A stretch of DNA of 64,000 nucleotides from Streptomyces kurssanovii (GCF_014649695.1 NZ_BMTN01000003.1:558001-622000); one strand, 5' to 3'. Positions 43,532-52,745 are shown, counted from the first letter of the stretch. Notes: generated from the sequence alone by a model not told the origin. Numbers and translations are program-made.

Positions 43532-46081
43532 TCAGCGGGCCAGCAGCGCCCGGCCGATCTGCGCGAAGACACCCTTCGGGTGCGCCCGGAACATCGGCTC
43601 CGTCCCGAACAGCGCCACCGGCGTGCCGGCCGAGGTCGTCCCGGAGACCACAGCGGCGTGGCCCGCGGCGTCGCCCGGCCCGCCCGTGCCCTTCTCCGTG
43701 GCGCGCCAGTGGCCGGACACCAGCGGGTTGCCCGTGGCGTACGACTGGTCCACCCGCACTCCGGCGCCCGCCCCGGTGAACCACATCGGCGAGTAGACGA
43801 AGGTGTGCGCCGGGGCGCCGCCCGTGATGGGGCCGCCCGCGTTCCGCACCTCCACCACGCCGTTGGCGTCGCCGTTGCCCGCCACCGCCGTGACGTCGAG
43901 GAGGGACGCCGCCTCGTTGAACGCCGCGCCCTGCTCACCGAGCCCGACCACACCGACACCGCTCGCCTCGAACGCGGCGCGGGCGGCGGGGGTCAGCTTC
44001 GCGTGGTCCAGCCCGGACGACACGTACAGCACATCGGCCGTCGACCAGTCGAAGCCCGCGTTCAGCACCGCCGTCGAGACCGGCACCACGTCGAAGCCCA
44101 TGTCACGCAGCGCGAACAGCTCGCCCGCCGTGACGGCCGCGGCGACCCGGGTCCGCTCCAGTGCGATCGTGCCCTTCTCCCGCGTGGCGTGGAACGCCAC
44201 GCCCAGCCGGTCCGCGAGCACGGCCGCCCGGCCACGTGCCGAGCCCGGCACGATCGCCGAGCCGTCACCGGCGCGCCGGACCTCGACCCCCTGCTTCAGC
44301 AGGGAGTTGAGAGCGGCCAGCTCCTTGGGGTCGTCCAGGCGCAGCCGCAGGTCGCCGCGCGGGGCGACGTATCCGGTGGGCGCCGCGGCGTGGACCGTAC
44401 GGGTGCGGACCCGCAGCTCGCCGGAGGCGGCGGCGTCCACGTCCGCGCCCCACAGCAGGCCGAGGCTCCAGCCCGAGATGTCGTACATGGTTTTGACGTC
44501 CGCGCTGATGTCGCGGCCGTCGGCCAGGATCACATTGGCGATACCGCGCTTGGGCTGGCGCATGTCGACGATGTACGACCCGGCGGGGTACGTACGGCCC
44601 GCCAGCCGGAACGCGGTGACCGCCCGCTCCACCCGGACGTCGTTGGCGACGAGATGGTCGACCAGCCGTGCCGCCGCGGTCGCCGACCGCTGCGAAGACC
44701 CGGCGGGAACGACGTACGCCCTCGGGAACTTCGCGGTGTAGACGTCCTCGGGGCCGATGCCCGGCACACCCGGGACGGTCTCCTCGGAGACGGGTCGCTG
44801 CGGCTCTCCCGCCGCACCCCTGCGGAACGTCTCGATCTGGTCGGCCAGCACCGAGGCGCGGTGCGTGTGGGTGTAGTCGAGGGTCGCGCGCATCGCCGCG
44901 CCCGCGATGTCGGTGTTGATCGCGGCCCTGCGGCGCAGTTCCTCGACCGGCAGCGTGTTGTACGCGTTGTTGTTGACGACCATCGGGAACTCGATGGTGT
45001 GCGAGGCGACAGCCCCCTGGAAGGGCATGTACTGCGGGGTGAAGATGGGCGGCCAGTCGTCCCAGCCCTCCTCCTGGTCCCGGAACGGGATCACGGCGGG
45101 GCGCACACCGTCCTTCTCCGCCGTGTAGCCGAGGCCGTTGACGGCCGCTTCCATCCCGATCGCGTTCGCGTAGGAGTTCTTCAGGAACAGGTCGTACTCG
45201 TAGTTCTCGCCGTGCGGCGGGGTCGTCGGCTCGATCAGGGTGCCGTTGACGTATCCGTGCAGGTCGAGCATGACGGCAGGCTGCTTGTCGATCGCGATCT
45301 GCCGGATCGCCCGTGTCTCGGGCTGCGTGGCGGTGATGAAGTCGCGGTTGAGGTCGAAGCCGCCGGCGTTGGCGCGGGTTCCGGCGATCCTGCCGTCCGG
45401 GTTGGCCGTGACGTTCAGGTAGACGCGGTTCTTCGCGAGCAGGTCGGCGGTCTTCGCGTCCTTGGCCTTCGCCAGCTCCTCGATGAGCTTCAGGGCGGCG
45501 TCCGTGCCCTCCCACTCGTTGCCGTGGATGTTGTTGTTGATGAACACCGGCGTCTTGTAGCGCGTCTTGATGTGCCGGTCCTCGGCCGCGGCGGCGGGCG
45601 CGTTCTCGATGCGCTCCCGCATCCGCTCCTGGTCGCGCGCCTGGGCGGCGGTCTCCGGTGCGGTGACGGTGACGAGGTACAGCTCGTGACCGCCGGCCGA
45701 GCGGCCGGCGACCTCGACGCTGACCCGGTCGCCCAGTGCCTGAAGGGCGTTGAGCCGCGGGGCGAGGGAGTGATAGGGAGCGAGACCCAGTTTTATCGAC
45801 TTGTCGGCCGGGTTCTCCGGCGGGGCCTCGAGTTCGGTCCTGCGCGGGTATCCGCCCTCCCCGGTGAGATCGCGGGTCTCGTCGGTGAGCGCGCCGGCGG
45901 TCGCGGAGAGCGGCGCCCTGGCCGCCGCCGTGGGCGCCTCGCGGCTCCCCTCTCTCACGGGGTGCGGCTGGGGCCGGTCCTCCCCGGGAGCGGCCACGGC
46001 GCCCGGCAGGGGCGCGAGGAGAGCGCCGGCGAGTGCCGCGGCGAGGGTGGCGGTGATCAGTACGGGGCGGGGTGAGCCCAT
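43532..46081 (-). CDS. Secreted M14-family zinc carboxypeptidase
   Basis: This 849-residue protein has a signal peptide (about 1-31, AVA-AP), a prodomain, and an M14 catalytic domain with zinc ligands His-x-x-Glu in 'NNNIHGNEWEG' (about 185) and a His in 'AVMLDLHGYVNG' (about 270). 'GGFDLNRDF' holds the substrate Arg/Asn motif and 'SHTIEFP' the general-base Glu. The C-terminal half (about 440-849) is beta-rich and includes a segment like a class I glutamine-amidotransferase fold (VVGLGEQGAAF). It probably trims peptides outside the cell. It is the largest intact secreted enzyme here and monocistronic. Confidence 0.85.
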   Translation of the reverse strand: MGSPRPVLITATLAAALAGALLAPLPGAVAAPGEDRPQPHPVREGSREAPTAAARAPLSATAGALTDETRDLTGEGGYPRRTELEAPPENPADKSIKLGLAPYHSLAPRLNALQALGDRVSVEVAGRSAGGHELYLVTVTAPETAAQARDQERMRERIENAPAAAAEDRHIKTRYKTPVFINNNIHGNEWEGTDAALKLIEELAKAKDAKTADLLAKNRVYLNVTANPDGRIAGTRANAGGFDLNRDFITATQPETRAIRQIAIDKQPAVMLDLHGYVNGTLIEPTTPPHGENYEYDLFLKNSYANAIGMEAAVNGLGYTAEKDGVRPAVIPFRDQEEGWDDWPPIFTPQYMPFQGAVASHTIEFPMVVNNNAYNTLPVEELRRRAAINTDIAGAAMRATLDYTHTHRASVLADQIETFRRGAAGEPQRPVSEETVPGVPGIGPEDVYTAKFPRAYVVPAGSSQRSATAAARLVDHLVANDVRVERAVTAFRLAGRTYPAGSYIVDMRQPKRGIANVILADGRDISADVKTMYDISGWSLGLLWGADVDAAASGELRVRTRTVHAAAPTGYVAPRGDLRLRLDDPKELAALNSLLKQGVEVRRAGDGSAIVPGSARGRAAVLADRLGVAFHATREKGTIALERTRVAAAVTAGELFALRDMGFDVVPVSTAVLNAGFDWSTADVLYVSSGLDHAKLTPAARAAFEASGVGVVGLGEQGAAFNEAASLLDVTAVAGNGDANGVVEVRNAGGPITGGAPAHTFVYSPMWFTGAGAGVRVDQSYATGNPLVSGHWRATEKGTGGPGDAAGHAAVVSGTTSAGTPVALFGTEPMFRAHPKGVFAQIGRALLAR

Positions 46082-46175
46082 GCGGTTCGAGCCTCCGTTG
46101 TGTCGGAAGGAATCGTCACAAGATCAGTACGCACGGTCTACCGGTTCGGCCGCCGAACAACAAGAGGCACCCCGA

Positions 46176-46181
46176 TAAGGT
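46176..46181 (+). promoter_or_regulatory. -10 box TAAGGT of the EI24 gene (leaderless)
   Basis: TAAGGT sits 6 nt before the ATG at 46188, supporting that start over the in-frame GTG at 46182. Confidence 0.45.
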
Positions 46182-46187
46182 GTGCGT

Positions 46188-46982
46188 ATGCGTGATCTCG
46201 GGGTGGGTTTCGGATACTTGATGAAGGGCCAGCGCTGGGTCGTCGGCCACGGCCGGTGGTTCGGTTTCGGCCTGCTGCCCGGACTCGTGACCCTGCTGCT
46301 CTACACGGCGGCACTCGTCGGTCTCGTCCTCGGCGCGGACGACGTGACGGCCTGGGCGACACCCTTCGCCGACGACTGGTCCTCACCCTGGCTCGGCATC
46401 TTCCGCGGCACGCTCACCGCACTGCTGTTCGCCTTCGGGCTGTTCGTGGCCGTCATCACCTTCACGGCGGTGACGCTCCTGGTCGGCCAGCCCTTCTACG
46501 AGAACCTCTCCGAGCAGGTCGACCGCTCGGAGGGCGGCGACGTGCCCCACTCCGGGCTGCCGCTCTGGCGCGAACTGTGGATCTCCGCCAGGGACTCGCT
46601 TCGGGTCGTGCTGCGCGTGGTCTGCTACGGCGTGCTGCTCTTCGCCTGCGGCTTCATCCCGGTCCTCGGGCAGACGGTGGTCCCGGTGATCGGCTTCTGC
46701 GTCTCCGGCTTCTTCCTCGCGGAGGAGCTGACCGCGGTGGCCCTCCAGCGGCGCGGCATCGAACTGAAGGAACGTCTCGCCCTTCTGAGGGGCCGCCGGA
46801 TGCGCACGCTCGGCTTCGGCGTGCCGCTGACGCTGGCGTTCATCGTCCCGTTCGTCGCGGTCTTCCTGATGCCGGGCGCGGTGGCGGGCGCGACGCTGAT
46901 GGCCCGGGACCTCGTACCGGACCCGGCCGCCGACCCCGCGCCGGCGCAGCCGGGCCCGTACACCTTCCGCAAGGCGGACTAG
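46188..46982 (+). CDS. EI24-domain (CysZ-like) integral membrane protein
   Basis: This 264-residue protein has TM segments at about 24-46, 72-98, 139-165 (the last with CGFIPVLGQTVVPVIGFCVSGFF) and 208-232. The motif 'VTLLVGQPFYENLSEQVD' is the EI24/CysZ signature. CysZ imports sulfate in some bacteria; actinobacterial homologues are untested. The ATG at 46188 follows TAAGGT by 6 nt. The 3' end overlaps the convergent nitrilase gene by 4 nt. Confidence 0.85.
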   Translation: MRDLGVGFGYLMKGQRWVVGHGRWFGFGLLPGLVTLLLYTAALVGLVLGADDVTAWATPFADDWSSPWLGIFRGTLTALLFAFGLFVAVITFTAVTLLVGQPFYENLSEQVDRSEGGDVPHSGLPLWRELWISARDSLRVVLRVVCYGVLLFACGFIPVLGQTVVPVIGFCVSGFFLAEELTAVALQRRGIELKERLALLRGRRMRTLGFGVPLTLAFIVPFVAVFLMPGAVAGATLMARDLVPDPAADPAPAQPGPYTFRKAD

Positions 46983-47749
46983 CCGCCCGGGCTATGGGCC
47001 GACGCGGCCCGGTCCGGCCCGGCGGCGATGCGGCCGGCCGGGATCCGCGCCACCGCGAGGGCGGGGGCCTTGGTGCCCGCCGTGGCGAGCAGCGCGCCGT
47101 CGGGACCCCAGACCGCGCTGCCGCCCAGGCAGTCACCGACGCCGGAGGGCCCCATCGCGTTGGCGAGCAGCACCGGCAGCGCGTTGTCCCTGGCCCGCAC
47201 CGGATAGACCCGCTCGAACGAGTCGTTGTGCTCGTCGAGCACCGAACTGGCCACATACACCTGGCAGCCGTCGGCCTTCGCCCGCTCCGCCACGTCGGGG
47301 AAGCGGTTGTCGTAGCAGACCGCCACCGCGAACCGGACGCCGTCGAGGGTGAAACGGCCGTCCCGCGTACCGGCCGTGAAGACGTCGTTCTCCTCGCCGT
47401 ACAGATGCGTCTTGTCGTAGCGGGCCAGCAGCTCGCCGTCCGGGCCGATCACCAGCGCCGCGATCGTGGGGCGGGGCCCGGACGTGCGGGCCGCGCAGCC
47501 GACGAGTGCCGCCGTCGACGTCGTACGGCACGCCTCCCGCAGCGGTTCGAGCCGGCGATCGTCCTCGGACAGCCACAGCTCGGGACGTCCGGCGATCAGG
47601 TCCAGGTCGTAGCCGGTGACCGCCAGCTCGCAGAAGGCGACCAGGGCGGCCCCTTGCCCGGCCGCCGCCCGCACCAGCCCCCGCATGCTGTCGACGTTCG
47701 CCCCGATGTCGCCGGGTACCGACGTGAACTGTCCCGCCGCGATCTTCAT
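46979..47749 (-). CDS. Carbon-nitrogen hydrolase (nitrilase superfamily)
   Basis: This 256-residue protein has the nitrilase triad: Glu41 (AFCELAVTGYD), Lys in 'YDKTHLYGEEND' (about 114) and Cys in 'AVCYDNRFPDV' (about 146). It is the short single-domain form like omega-amidases and N-carbamoyl hydrolases; substrate cannot be told. The ATG at 47749 begins the family-typical 'KIAAGQF'. It is 7 bp downstream of the pyroglutamyl-peptidase-like gene on the same strand, so they are probably cotranscribed. Confidence 0.88.
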   Translation of the reverse strand: MKIAAGQFTSVPGDIGANVDSMRGLVRAAAGQGAALVAFCELAVTGYDLDLIAGRPELWLSEDDRRLEPLREACRTTSTAALVGCAARTSGPRPTIAALVIGPDGELLARYDKTHLYGEENDVFTAGTRDGRFTLDGVRFAVAVCYDNRFPDVAERAKADGCQVYVASSVLDEHNDSFERVYPVRARDNALPVLLANAMGPSGVGDCLGGSAVWGPDGALLATAGTKAPALAVARIPAGRIAAGPDRAASAHSPGG

Positions 47750-47756
47750 GTGTCCG

Positions 47757-49010
47757 TCATCCCGTCCCGTTGTTCTCAGCGGCCACCCGGATGATCTCGC
47801 GCACCTGGGCGATGATGTCCAGCCGGTTGCGGACGAACTCCGGGTCGGTGATCCGCGTCGTGTTGTCCGCCCCGAACTGGAGCACCGGGGTGTGCACATG
47901 ACCACCGGGGATGTCCAGGCCGAGCCGGTCACGCAGCAGGGTCGCGCGGTAGGCGATCTCGTTGGACAGGTAGTCGCCGCCGCCTCCGGCCCGCGCGGTC
48001 GAGCCCGGCGTCGGGCCGTCCGTCCGGGTGACCGGGGTGCTCTGACCGGCCGGTATCTCGGTCACGGAGGTGTTGTCGTAGACCGGGAAGCGACCCGTGT
48101 CCGCGGCGGTGATCGCCTTGTACGGGAGCGAGGTCGGCGTCCACTGGGGCTGCGAGGCGGGATCGGACACCGGCACGGTCTCCCGGCGAGAGACGTTGTC
48201 GTTGTCCGGGAAGCCGCCCCGCCAGGCCCCGTTGAAACGCTCGATGTCGATACGGCCCACCCGGCCCTGGCTCACCGTCGTGAACAGGTCGGCCTCCGGG
48301 AGCCGGGCCTCGAGGGTCCGCTCGACCGTGCCGTCGGTGAAGTCCTGCCAGCGCACCGGGAAGACGGCCGTCTCGATCCTCGCCGGCCCGTCCGCCGTGC
48401 GGATCCAGGTGCCGTCGAGGGCGAGCGCCGTCGCGCCGGACGGGTTGCTGATACGGATGTCCCGGTCGAGCGTGAACGGGTCGAAGCCCGTCATCACGAT
48501 CCGCTTGACGCCCTTGCCGGGCGGGAAGTCCATCGAGTCCTGGCCGCGCGAGGACCGTTCCAGGTCCTCCAGCAGCCGCGCCCGCTGCCCGGCGGTCATG
48601 TCGAACGCGGGCTGCCACTGCCGCAGACCGGCCGTCATCCCGAGCCGCGCCCAGTACAGCGGGCGGTCGTCGTCCCGGCTCAGGTCGCCCCGTGCCGCGC
48701 CCCTGCCCTGCGCCCGGTCCACCGCCCGCTGCCACAGCGCCGACCCGTGGCGTACGACGGCCCGTTCCGCCTGCCGGTACGACGTCGCGCCGTCCAGAGC
48801 CTGGACGAAGTCCGGTGCCGCGGAATCGAATCCGCTGCGCCGCAGGATCTCCTGCGGTACGGCCCGTCCGAGCCGCTGCTCCTCGACCGTGAGCGGGACG
48901 GCGGCGGGGGAGGGGGCGGCAGAAGCGAGCGGGGACGCCGTGAGCGTGAGCGCGGCGGAGGCGAGCAGGGCCACACCAAGTACGTCCAGGCGGGCGCGTA
49001 TCCGGGGCAC
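47757..49010 (-). CDS. Secreted pyroglutamyl-peptidase-like protein with Ser in place of Cys
   Basis: This 417-residue protein has a signal peptide (about 1-31) and an N-terminal extension of about 140 residues, followed by a C15-like core. Core motifs: 'RIVMTGFDPF' and 'NPSG' (PCP start), 'IERFN' with Glu257 and 'FPDN' (PCP Glu segment), 'GDYLSNEIAYR' and 'HVHTP'. In pyroglutamyl peptidase I the catalytic Cys and His are 24 residues apart. Here Ser349 and His373 have the same spacing, so the nucleophile is Ser or the protein is inactive. It is upstream of the nitrilase gene, 7 bp apart. Confidence 0.78.
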   Translation of the reverse strand: MPRIRARLDVLGVALLASAALTLTASPLASAAPSPAAVPLTVEEQRLGRAVPQEILRRSGFDSAAPDFVQALDGATSYRQAERAVVRHGSALWQRAVDRAQGRGAARGDLSRDDDRPLYWARLGMTAGLRQWQPAFDMTAGQRARLLEDLERSSRGQDSMDFPPGKGVKRIVMTGFDPFTLDRDIRISNPSGATALALDGTWIRTADGPARIETAVFPVRWQDFTDGTVERTLEARLPEADLFTTVSQGRVGRIDIERFNGAWRGGFPDNDNVSRRETVPVSDPASQPQWTPTSLPYKAITAADTGRFPVYDNTSVTEIPAGQSTPVTRTDGPTPGSTARAGGGGDYLSNEIAYRATLLRDRLGLDIPGGHVHTPVLQFGADNTTRITDPEFVRNRLDIIAQVREIIRVAAENNGTG

Positions 49011-49077
49011 GGGAATCCTTTCGTCGGGTGGCGGAAGTATCGCCGTCCGGCCGCGGTGGGGGAAGGCGGCCTCCTGC

Positions 49078-50016
49078 CTAGGACCCGGCGCGCGGCGCCT
49101 GCGCGGCCGTGATGTTGCGGTAGGCGATCTCCGCCAGCCGCTGCTGGCCGTCCCTGCTGGGATGGAACCAGTCCCAGCGGCTCAACTGCTCGCCCGTGAA
49201 CCGGTAGTCGAAGACCGCGCCGCCGTCGTACCGGCAGCGGTCGTCCTCGGCGCACACGTCCTCGAGAACGCCGTTGTACGCGACGACCCGCTGCTGGACG
49301 GTGTCCCTGCGCTGCTGCGCCTGGATGCTCAGGTCCTGCGCGTCGCCGAGCATCGAGGCACAGATGCCCAGTTCCCATATCCGGCTGCCCAGCGCGTCGC
49401 CGCGCCCGGCCGACCACAGCCGCTTCAGGTCCGGCACGCTGGAGACGTAGACCTGAGCCTTCGGGGCGTCCTTGCGCAGCGTCGCCATGGCGGCCTCCAG
49501 GGAGGCCCGGAAGTCCTCGACGGGGGTCATACGGTCCACGGTGTCCGCGCAGGCGTCGTTCGCGCCGACCATCACCGTGACCAGTTCCGGCTTGTGGGCC
49601 GCGGCCCGGGCCATCTGCTCCGGCAGGTCGGAGGCGTCGGCACCGGAACGGGCGAGGTTCCAGCTGCGCTCCGCCACGGCGGACGGTCCGAGCAGGCGCA
49701 GGGCGAGGCTGTTCACCGTGGTGTCCGTACCGGTCGCCCACGACACCTCCGGGCAGTCGGCGAGGATCATGCACGCGTCGAACCCACGGGTGATGGAGTC
49801 GCCGACCGCGGCGAGCGAGCGCGGACTGCTGTCCCACACGCGGGTCGGGCTCGGGCTCGGGGATGGACGCGCGGACGTCGCCGACGGATCCCGGCCGGAA
49901 GATGCTGACGGCGAGTCACATGCCACCAGCACTCCCGCCGCCAGCGCGGCGGTGGCGAGCGCGGCGGCCACGCCGGCGCGTGCCCGGAACCTCCGGCTCC
50001 GCTGTCGCAAGGTCAC
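49078..50016 (-). CDS. SGNH/GDSL-family lipoprotein hydrolase
   Basis: This 312-residue protein has a lipoprotein signal (LAAGVLVAC, residues about 25-33), a Ser/Pro linker and an SGNH esterase core: block I 'AAVGDSITRG' (catalytic Ser), block III 'MVGANDACADT' and block V 'WDWFHPSRDGQ' (catalytic Asp-x-x-His). It should be tethered outside the membrane, acting on lipids, polysaccharide esters or similar. The GTG at 50016 has GGAGGGG just upstream; longer frames start in non-coding sequence. It is 67 bp from the next gene on the same strand. Confidence 0.85.
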   Translation of the reverse strand: MTLRQRSRRFRARAGVAAALATAALAAGVLVACDSPSASSGRDPSATSARPSPSPSPTRVWDSSPRSLAAVGDSITRGFDACMILADCPEVSWATGTDTTVNSLALRLLGPSAVAERSWNLARSGADASDLPEQMARAAAHKPELVTVMVGANDACADTVDRMTPVEDFRASLEAAMATLRKDAPKAQVYVSSVPDLKRLWSAGRGDALGSRIWELGICASMLGDAQDLSIQAQQRRDTVQQRVVAYNGVLEDVCAEDDRCRYDGGAVFDYRFTGEQLSRWDWFHPSRDGQQRLAEIAYRNITAAQAPRAGS

Positions 50017-50274
50017 TTTCCCCTCCACAAACCCGGCATCCGACCTCCTGCCGAGTGAAAGCTTGGTGCGTACGGGCCCCAGGACCGACATTACGTCACC
50101 CCTCGGTGCGTTCCGCACGGTAACTTTTGCCACGTCGACCCAGAGGCCCACCTCGCCCATCGGCGCCGGTAAATTACATCTCGTCACATGCCGTCCCTTT
50201 TGCGGAGACTTGTTCCCGATGCTGTTTACTGAGGCCGCTGGGAAGGCGATCCTCGTCCCACACTGGAGGTCCCG

Positions 50275-50769
50275 GTGACGACACGTGGCGTTCTGTACGT
50301 TCACTCCGCACCGCGCGCGCTGTGCCCGCACGTCGAATGGGCGGTCGCGGGCGTGCTCGGCGTACGGGTCCAGCTGGACTGGATCCGCCAGCCCGCATCG
50401 CCCGGCACCTGGAGAGCGGAATTCTCCTGGCAGGGTGAGGTGGGCACCGCCTCCAAGCTGGCGTCCGCGCTGCGCGGTTGGCACCTGCTGCGCTTCGAGG
50501 TGACGGCGGAGCCGTGCCCGACCGCCGAGGGCGAGCGCTACAGCGCCACGCCGGACCTCGGGATCTTCCACGCGGTGACCGGCATGCACGGCGACATCCT
50601 CGTGCCCGAGGACCGCCTGCGGGCGGCGCTGGCACGCTCCGCGCAGGGCGAGACGGACCTCGAGGCGGAGATCGCGAAGCTGCTCGGGAAGCCGTGGGAC
50701 GACGAACTGGAGCCGTTCCGGTACGCGGGTGAGGGAGCGCCGGTCCGGTGGCTCCACCAGGTGGTCTGA
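50275..50769 (+). CDS. DUF3145 family protein
   Basis: This 164-residue protein is a full-length DUF3145: 'GVLYVHSAPRALCPHVEWAVAGVLG' at the N-terminus, 'GTWRAEFSWQGEVGTASKLASALRGWHLLRFEVTAEP' in the middle and 'HAVTGMHGDILVPEDRLR' near the end. The family is restricted to actinobacteria, has no known function and is usually next to fab genes, as here with fabF 0.7 kb away. The GTG has GGAGGT upstream. It faces fabF across a repeat-rich spacer. Confidence 0.9.
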   Translation: MTTRGVLYVHSAPRALCPHVEWAVAGVLGVRVQLDWIRQPASPGTWRAEFSWQGEVGTASKLASALRGWHLLRFEVTAEPCPTAEGERYSATPDLGIFHAVTGMHGDILVPEDRLRAALARSAQGETDLEAEIAKLLGKPWDDELEPFRYAGEGAPVRWLHQVV

Positions 50770-50880
50770 GGCGGTAGCCCCTACGGGGGCCCACGGCTTT
50801 CGGGGGCTCCGCCCCCGCCTCGATCGCCGGCGATGCCGGTGCCCCGCGCCTCGGCAGGGCTTGAGTCACCCGTGCCTCGG

Positions 50881-51105
50881 GCGCCGGCGATGCCGGAGTT
50901 GCCTCCGCGCCTCAAACGTCGGAGAGGCTGGAAAGCGGCCCCCGTGCCGTGAGCTCCGGCAGGGATAGGCCGCCTTCGTCCGAGGCTCTGCGCCGGGCCG
51001 GAGTCGCCCCGCGCCTCGATCGCCGACGGAGCTTGAGCCGCCCGTGCCTCCGGCGCCGGAGATGCCGGAGTTGCCCCCGCGCCTTGAACGCCGGCGAGGC
51101 TGGAA
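50881..51105. repeat. Direct repeat of about 53 bp in the DUF3145-fabF spacer
   Basis: 50881-50933 and 51053-51105 are near-identical: both start GCGCCGG, share GATGCCGGAGTTGCC and end GAGGCTGGAA, with only a few substitutions. The region between has further decayed copies of the same GCGCCTCGATCGCCG modules. No gene is seen here. Confidence 0.7.
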
Positions 51106-51125
51106 GAGCGGCCCGGCTGTACCGA

Positions 51126-51192
51126 TGTGCGGCGGGTCCGGGGAAGCCCTGGGCGGCTGCGCCGCCCAGGGCTTCCCCGGACCCGCCGCACA
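51126..51192. repeat. Perfect 32-bp-arm inverted repeat (hairpin/cruciform)
   Basis: Arms 51126-51157 and 51161-51192 are perfectly complementary with a 3-nt centre TGC. The left arm starts TGTGCGGCGGGTCCGGGG and ends GGGCGGC. It is far longer than the terminators nearby and has no U-tract on either side. Confidence 0.9.
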
Positions 51193-51269
51193 GGGCTTCG
51201 CCCGGTCCGGCGCCGCGCTCGGCGCGCACCACCGGGGCCCCTGCGTATCCCGGGGGGCTGATTTCGCGG

Positions 51270-51420
51270 AGCGAAAGCCGGCCCGCCTGGGGGCACCTCC
51301 CACGGCCGCCAGGCCGTAGGGGGAGTTTGAGGGCACCGCGCGAAGCGCGGTACGGGTCCGGGCGGAGCCCGCCACGCGGCGGAGCCGCACATCGGTACAG
51401 CGGGAAGGGCGGGGTGGGGG
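51270..51420. repeat. Dispersed Streptomyces intergenic repeat, copy 3 (inverted)
   Basis: The reverse complement of this segment matches 12297-12490 over most of its length, including CTGTACCGATGTGCGGCTCC-type, GGCTCCGCCCGGACCCGTAC, CCGCGCTTCGCGCGG and GGCCGTGGGAGGTGCCCCC modules. It lacks the GGGGCAAGCCCCGGG insert seen in copy 1. Orientation is opposite to copy 1. Confidence 0.7.
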
Positions 51421-51428
51421 AAAGAGCA

Positions 51429-51459
51429 GAGGCCCGCGCCCCCGAGGGGCGCGGGCCTC
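51429..51459 (-). terminator. Terminator of the fab operon
   Basis: 14-bp perfect arms (51429-51442 and 51446-51459) with loop CGA lie 24 bp past the fabF stop. On the minus strand it is followed by TGCTCTTT, a short U-rich stretch. Confidence 0.8.
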
Positions 51460-51482
51460 GCGCGTATGCGTGATCAGGCAGG

Positions 51483-52745
51483 TCAGACCGTGCGGAACGC
51501 CAGCACCACGTTGTGGCCGCCGAAGCCGAACGAGTTGTTGATCGCCGCGATCGTGCCCTCCGGCAGCGCCCGCGGCTCGCCGCGCACGATGTCCGCGTCC
51601 ACCGACTCGTCGAGCTCGTCGACGTTGATCGTCGGCGGGGCCGTGCGGTGGTGGAGGGCCAGCACCGTCGCCACCGTCTCGATGCCGCCCGCGCCGCCGA
51701 GCAGATGACCCGTCATCGACTTGGTCGCGGAGACCGCGACATGGTCCAGGTCGTCGCCCAGCACGCTGCGCAGCGCCTTGATCTCGGCCACGTCACCCTG
51801 CGGCGTCGACGTCGCGTGCGCGTTGAGGTGCACGACCTCGGACGGCTTGAGGTCAGCGGTCTCGAGCAGGTTCCGCAGCGCCGCCGCGATACCGCGGCCG
51901 GTCGGCTCCGGCTGTGCGATGTGGTGGCTGTCCGCGGACAGACCCTGGCCCAGCACCTCGCAGTAGACCTTCGCGCCGCGCGCGGCGGCGTGCTCGGCCG
52001 ACTCCAGGATGACGACGCCCGCGCCCTCGCCGAGGACGAAGCCGTCGCGGGCCGTGTCGTAGGGGCGCGAGGCCTTCGTCGGCTCGTCGTTGTTCTTGGA
52101 CATCGCCATCATGTTGGCGAAGGCCGCGATCGGCAGCGGGTGGATCGCCGCCTCGGTGCCGCCGGCGACGACCACGTCAGCACGGCCGGTGCGGATCATC
52201 TCGACGGCGTAGCCGATCGCCTCGGCGCCCGACGCGCACGCCGAGACCGGGGTGTGCACGCCCGCCTGGGCGTTCACCTCGAGGCCGACGTTGGCGGAGG
52301 GGCCGTTGGGCATCAGCATGGGGACGGTGTGCGGGGAGACGCGGCGTACGCCCTTCTCCTTGAGCACGTCGTACTGGTCGAGCAGGGTCGTCACGCCGCC
52401 GATACCGGAAGCGATGACGGTGCCGAGACGGGCCGGGGCGATCGCCCCGTCCTCGCCGGCGGGGGCGGTGTAGCCGGCGTCGGCCCACGCCTCGCGGGCC
52501 GCGATCAGCGCGAACTGCGCGGAGCGGTCCAGCCGTCGGGCCAGCGGGCGGGGCAGAACCTCGCCCGGGTCGACCGCGGCGGTCGCCGCGATCTTCACCG
52601 GCAGGTCGGCGAAGCGCTCCCCCTCGAGCAGCTTCACACCGGAACGCCCGGCGATGAGACCTTCCCAGGTCGATGCGCTGTCGCCACCCAACGGTGTGGT
52701 TGCGCCGATACCGGTGACGACCACGGTGCGATTGGTCGAGTTCAC
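51483..52745 (-). CDS. fabF: 3-oxoacyl-ACP synthase II
   Basis: This 420-residue condensing enzyme has the catalytic Cys in 'VSACASGAEAIGYA' (about 169), His in 'NAHATSTPQGD' (about 309) and His in 'KSMTGHLLGGAGG' (about 346), the C-H-H triad of KAS I/II. It elongates acyl-ACP with malonyl-ACP in type II fatty-acid synthesis. It closes the fabD-fabH-acpP-fabF operon and is followed by a strong terminator. The 79-bp gap to acpP is typical. A polyketide KS is unlikely given the intact FAS operon. Confidence 0.96.
   Translation of the reverse strand: MNSTNRTVVVTGIGATTPLGGDSASTWEGLIAGRSGVKLLEGERFADLPVKIAATAAVDPGEVLPRPLARRLDRSAQFALIAAREAWADAGYTAPAGEDGAIAPARLGTVIASGIGGVTTLLDQYDVLKEKGVRRVSPHTVPMLMPNGPSANVGLEVNAQAGVHTPVSACASGAEAIGYAVEMIRTGRADVVVAGGTEAAIHPLPIAAFANMMAMSKNNDEPTKASRPYDTARDGFVLGEGAGVVILESAEHAAARGAKVYCEVLGQGLSADSHHIAQPEPTGRGIAAALRNLLETADLKPSEVVHLNAHATSTPQGDVAEIKALRSVLGDDLDHVAVSATKSMTGHLLGGAGGIETVATVLALHHRTAPPTINVDELDESVDADIVRGEPRALPEGTIAAINNSFGFGGHNVVLAFRTV

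Noticed and set aside
49078-50757. 559-codon start for the SGNH gene
   Set aside because: The upstream part has no ribosome binding site and lies antisense to DUF3145; the lipoprotein signal begins just after the GTG at 50016.
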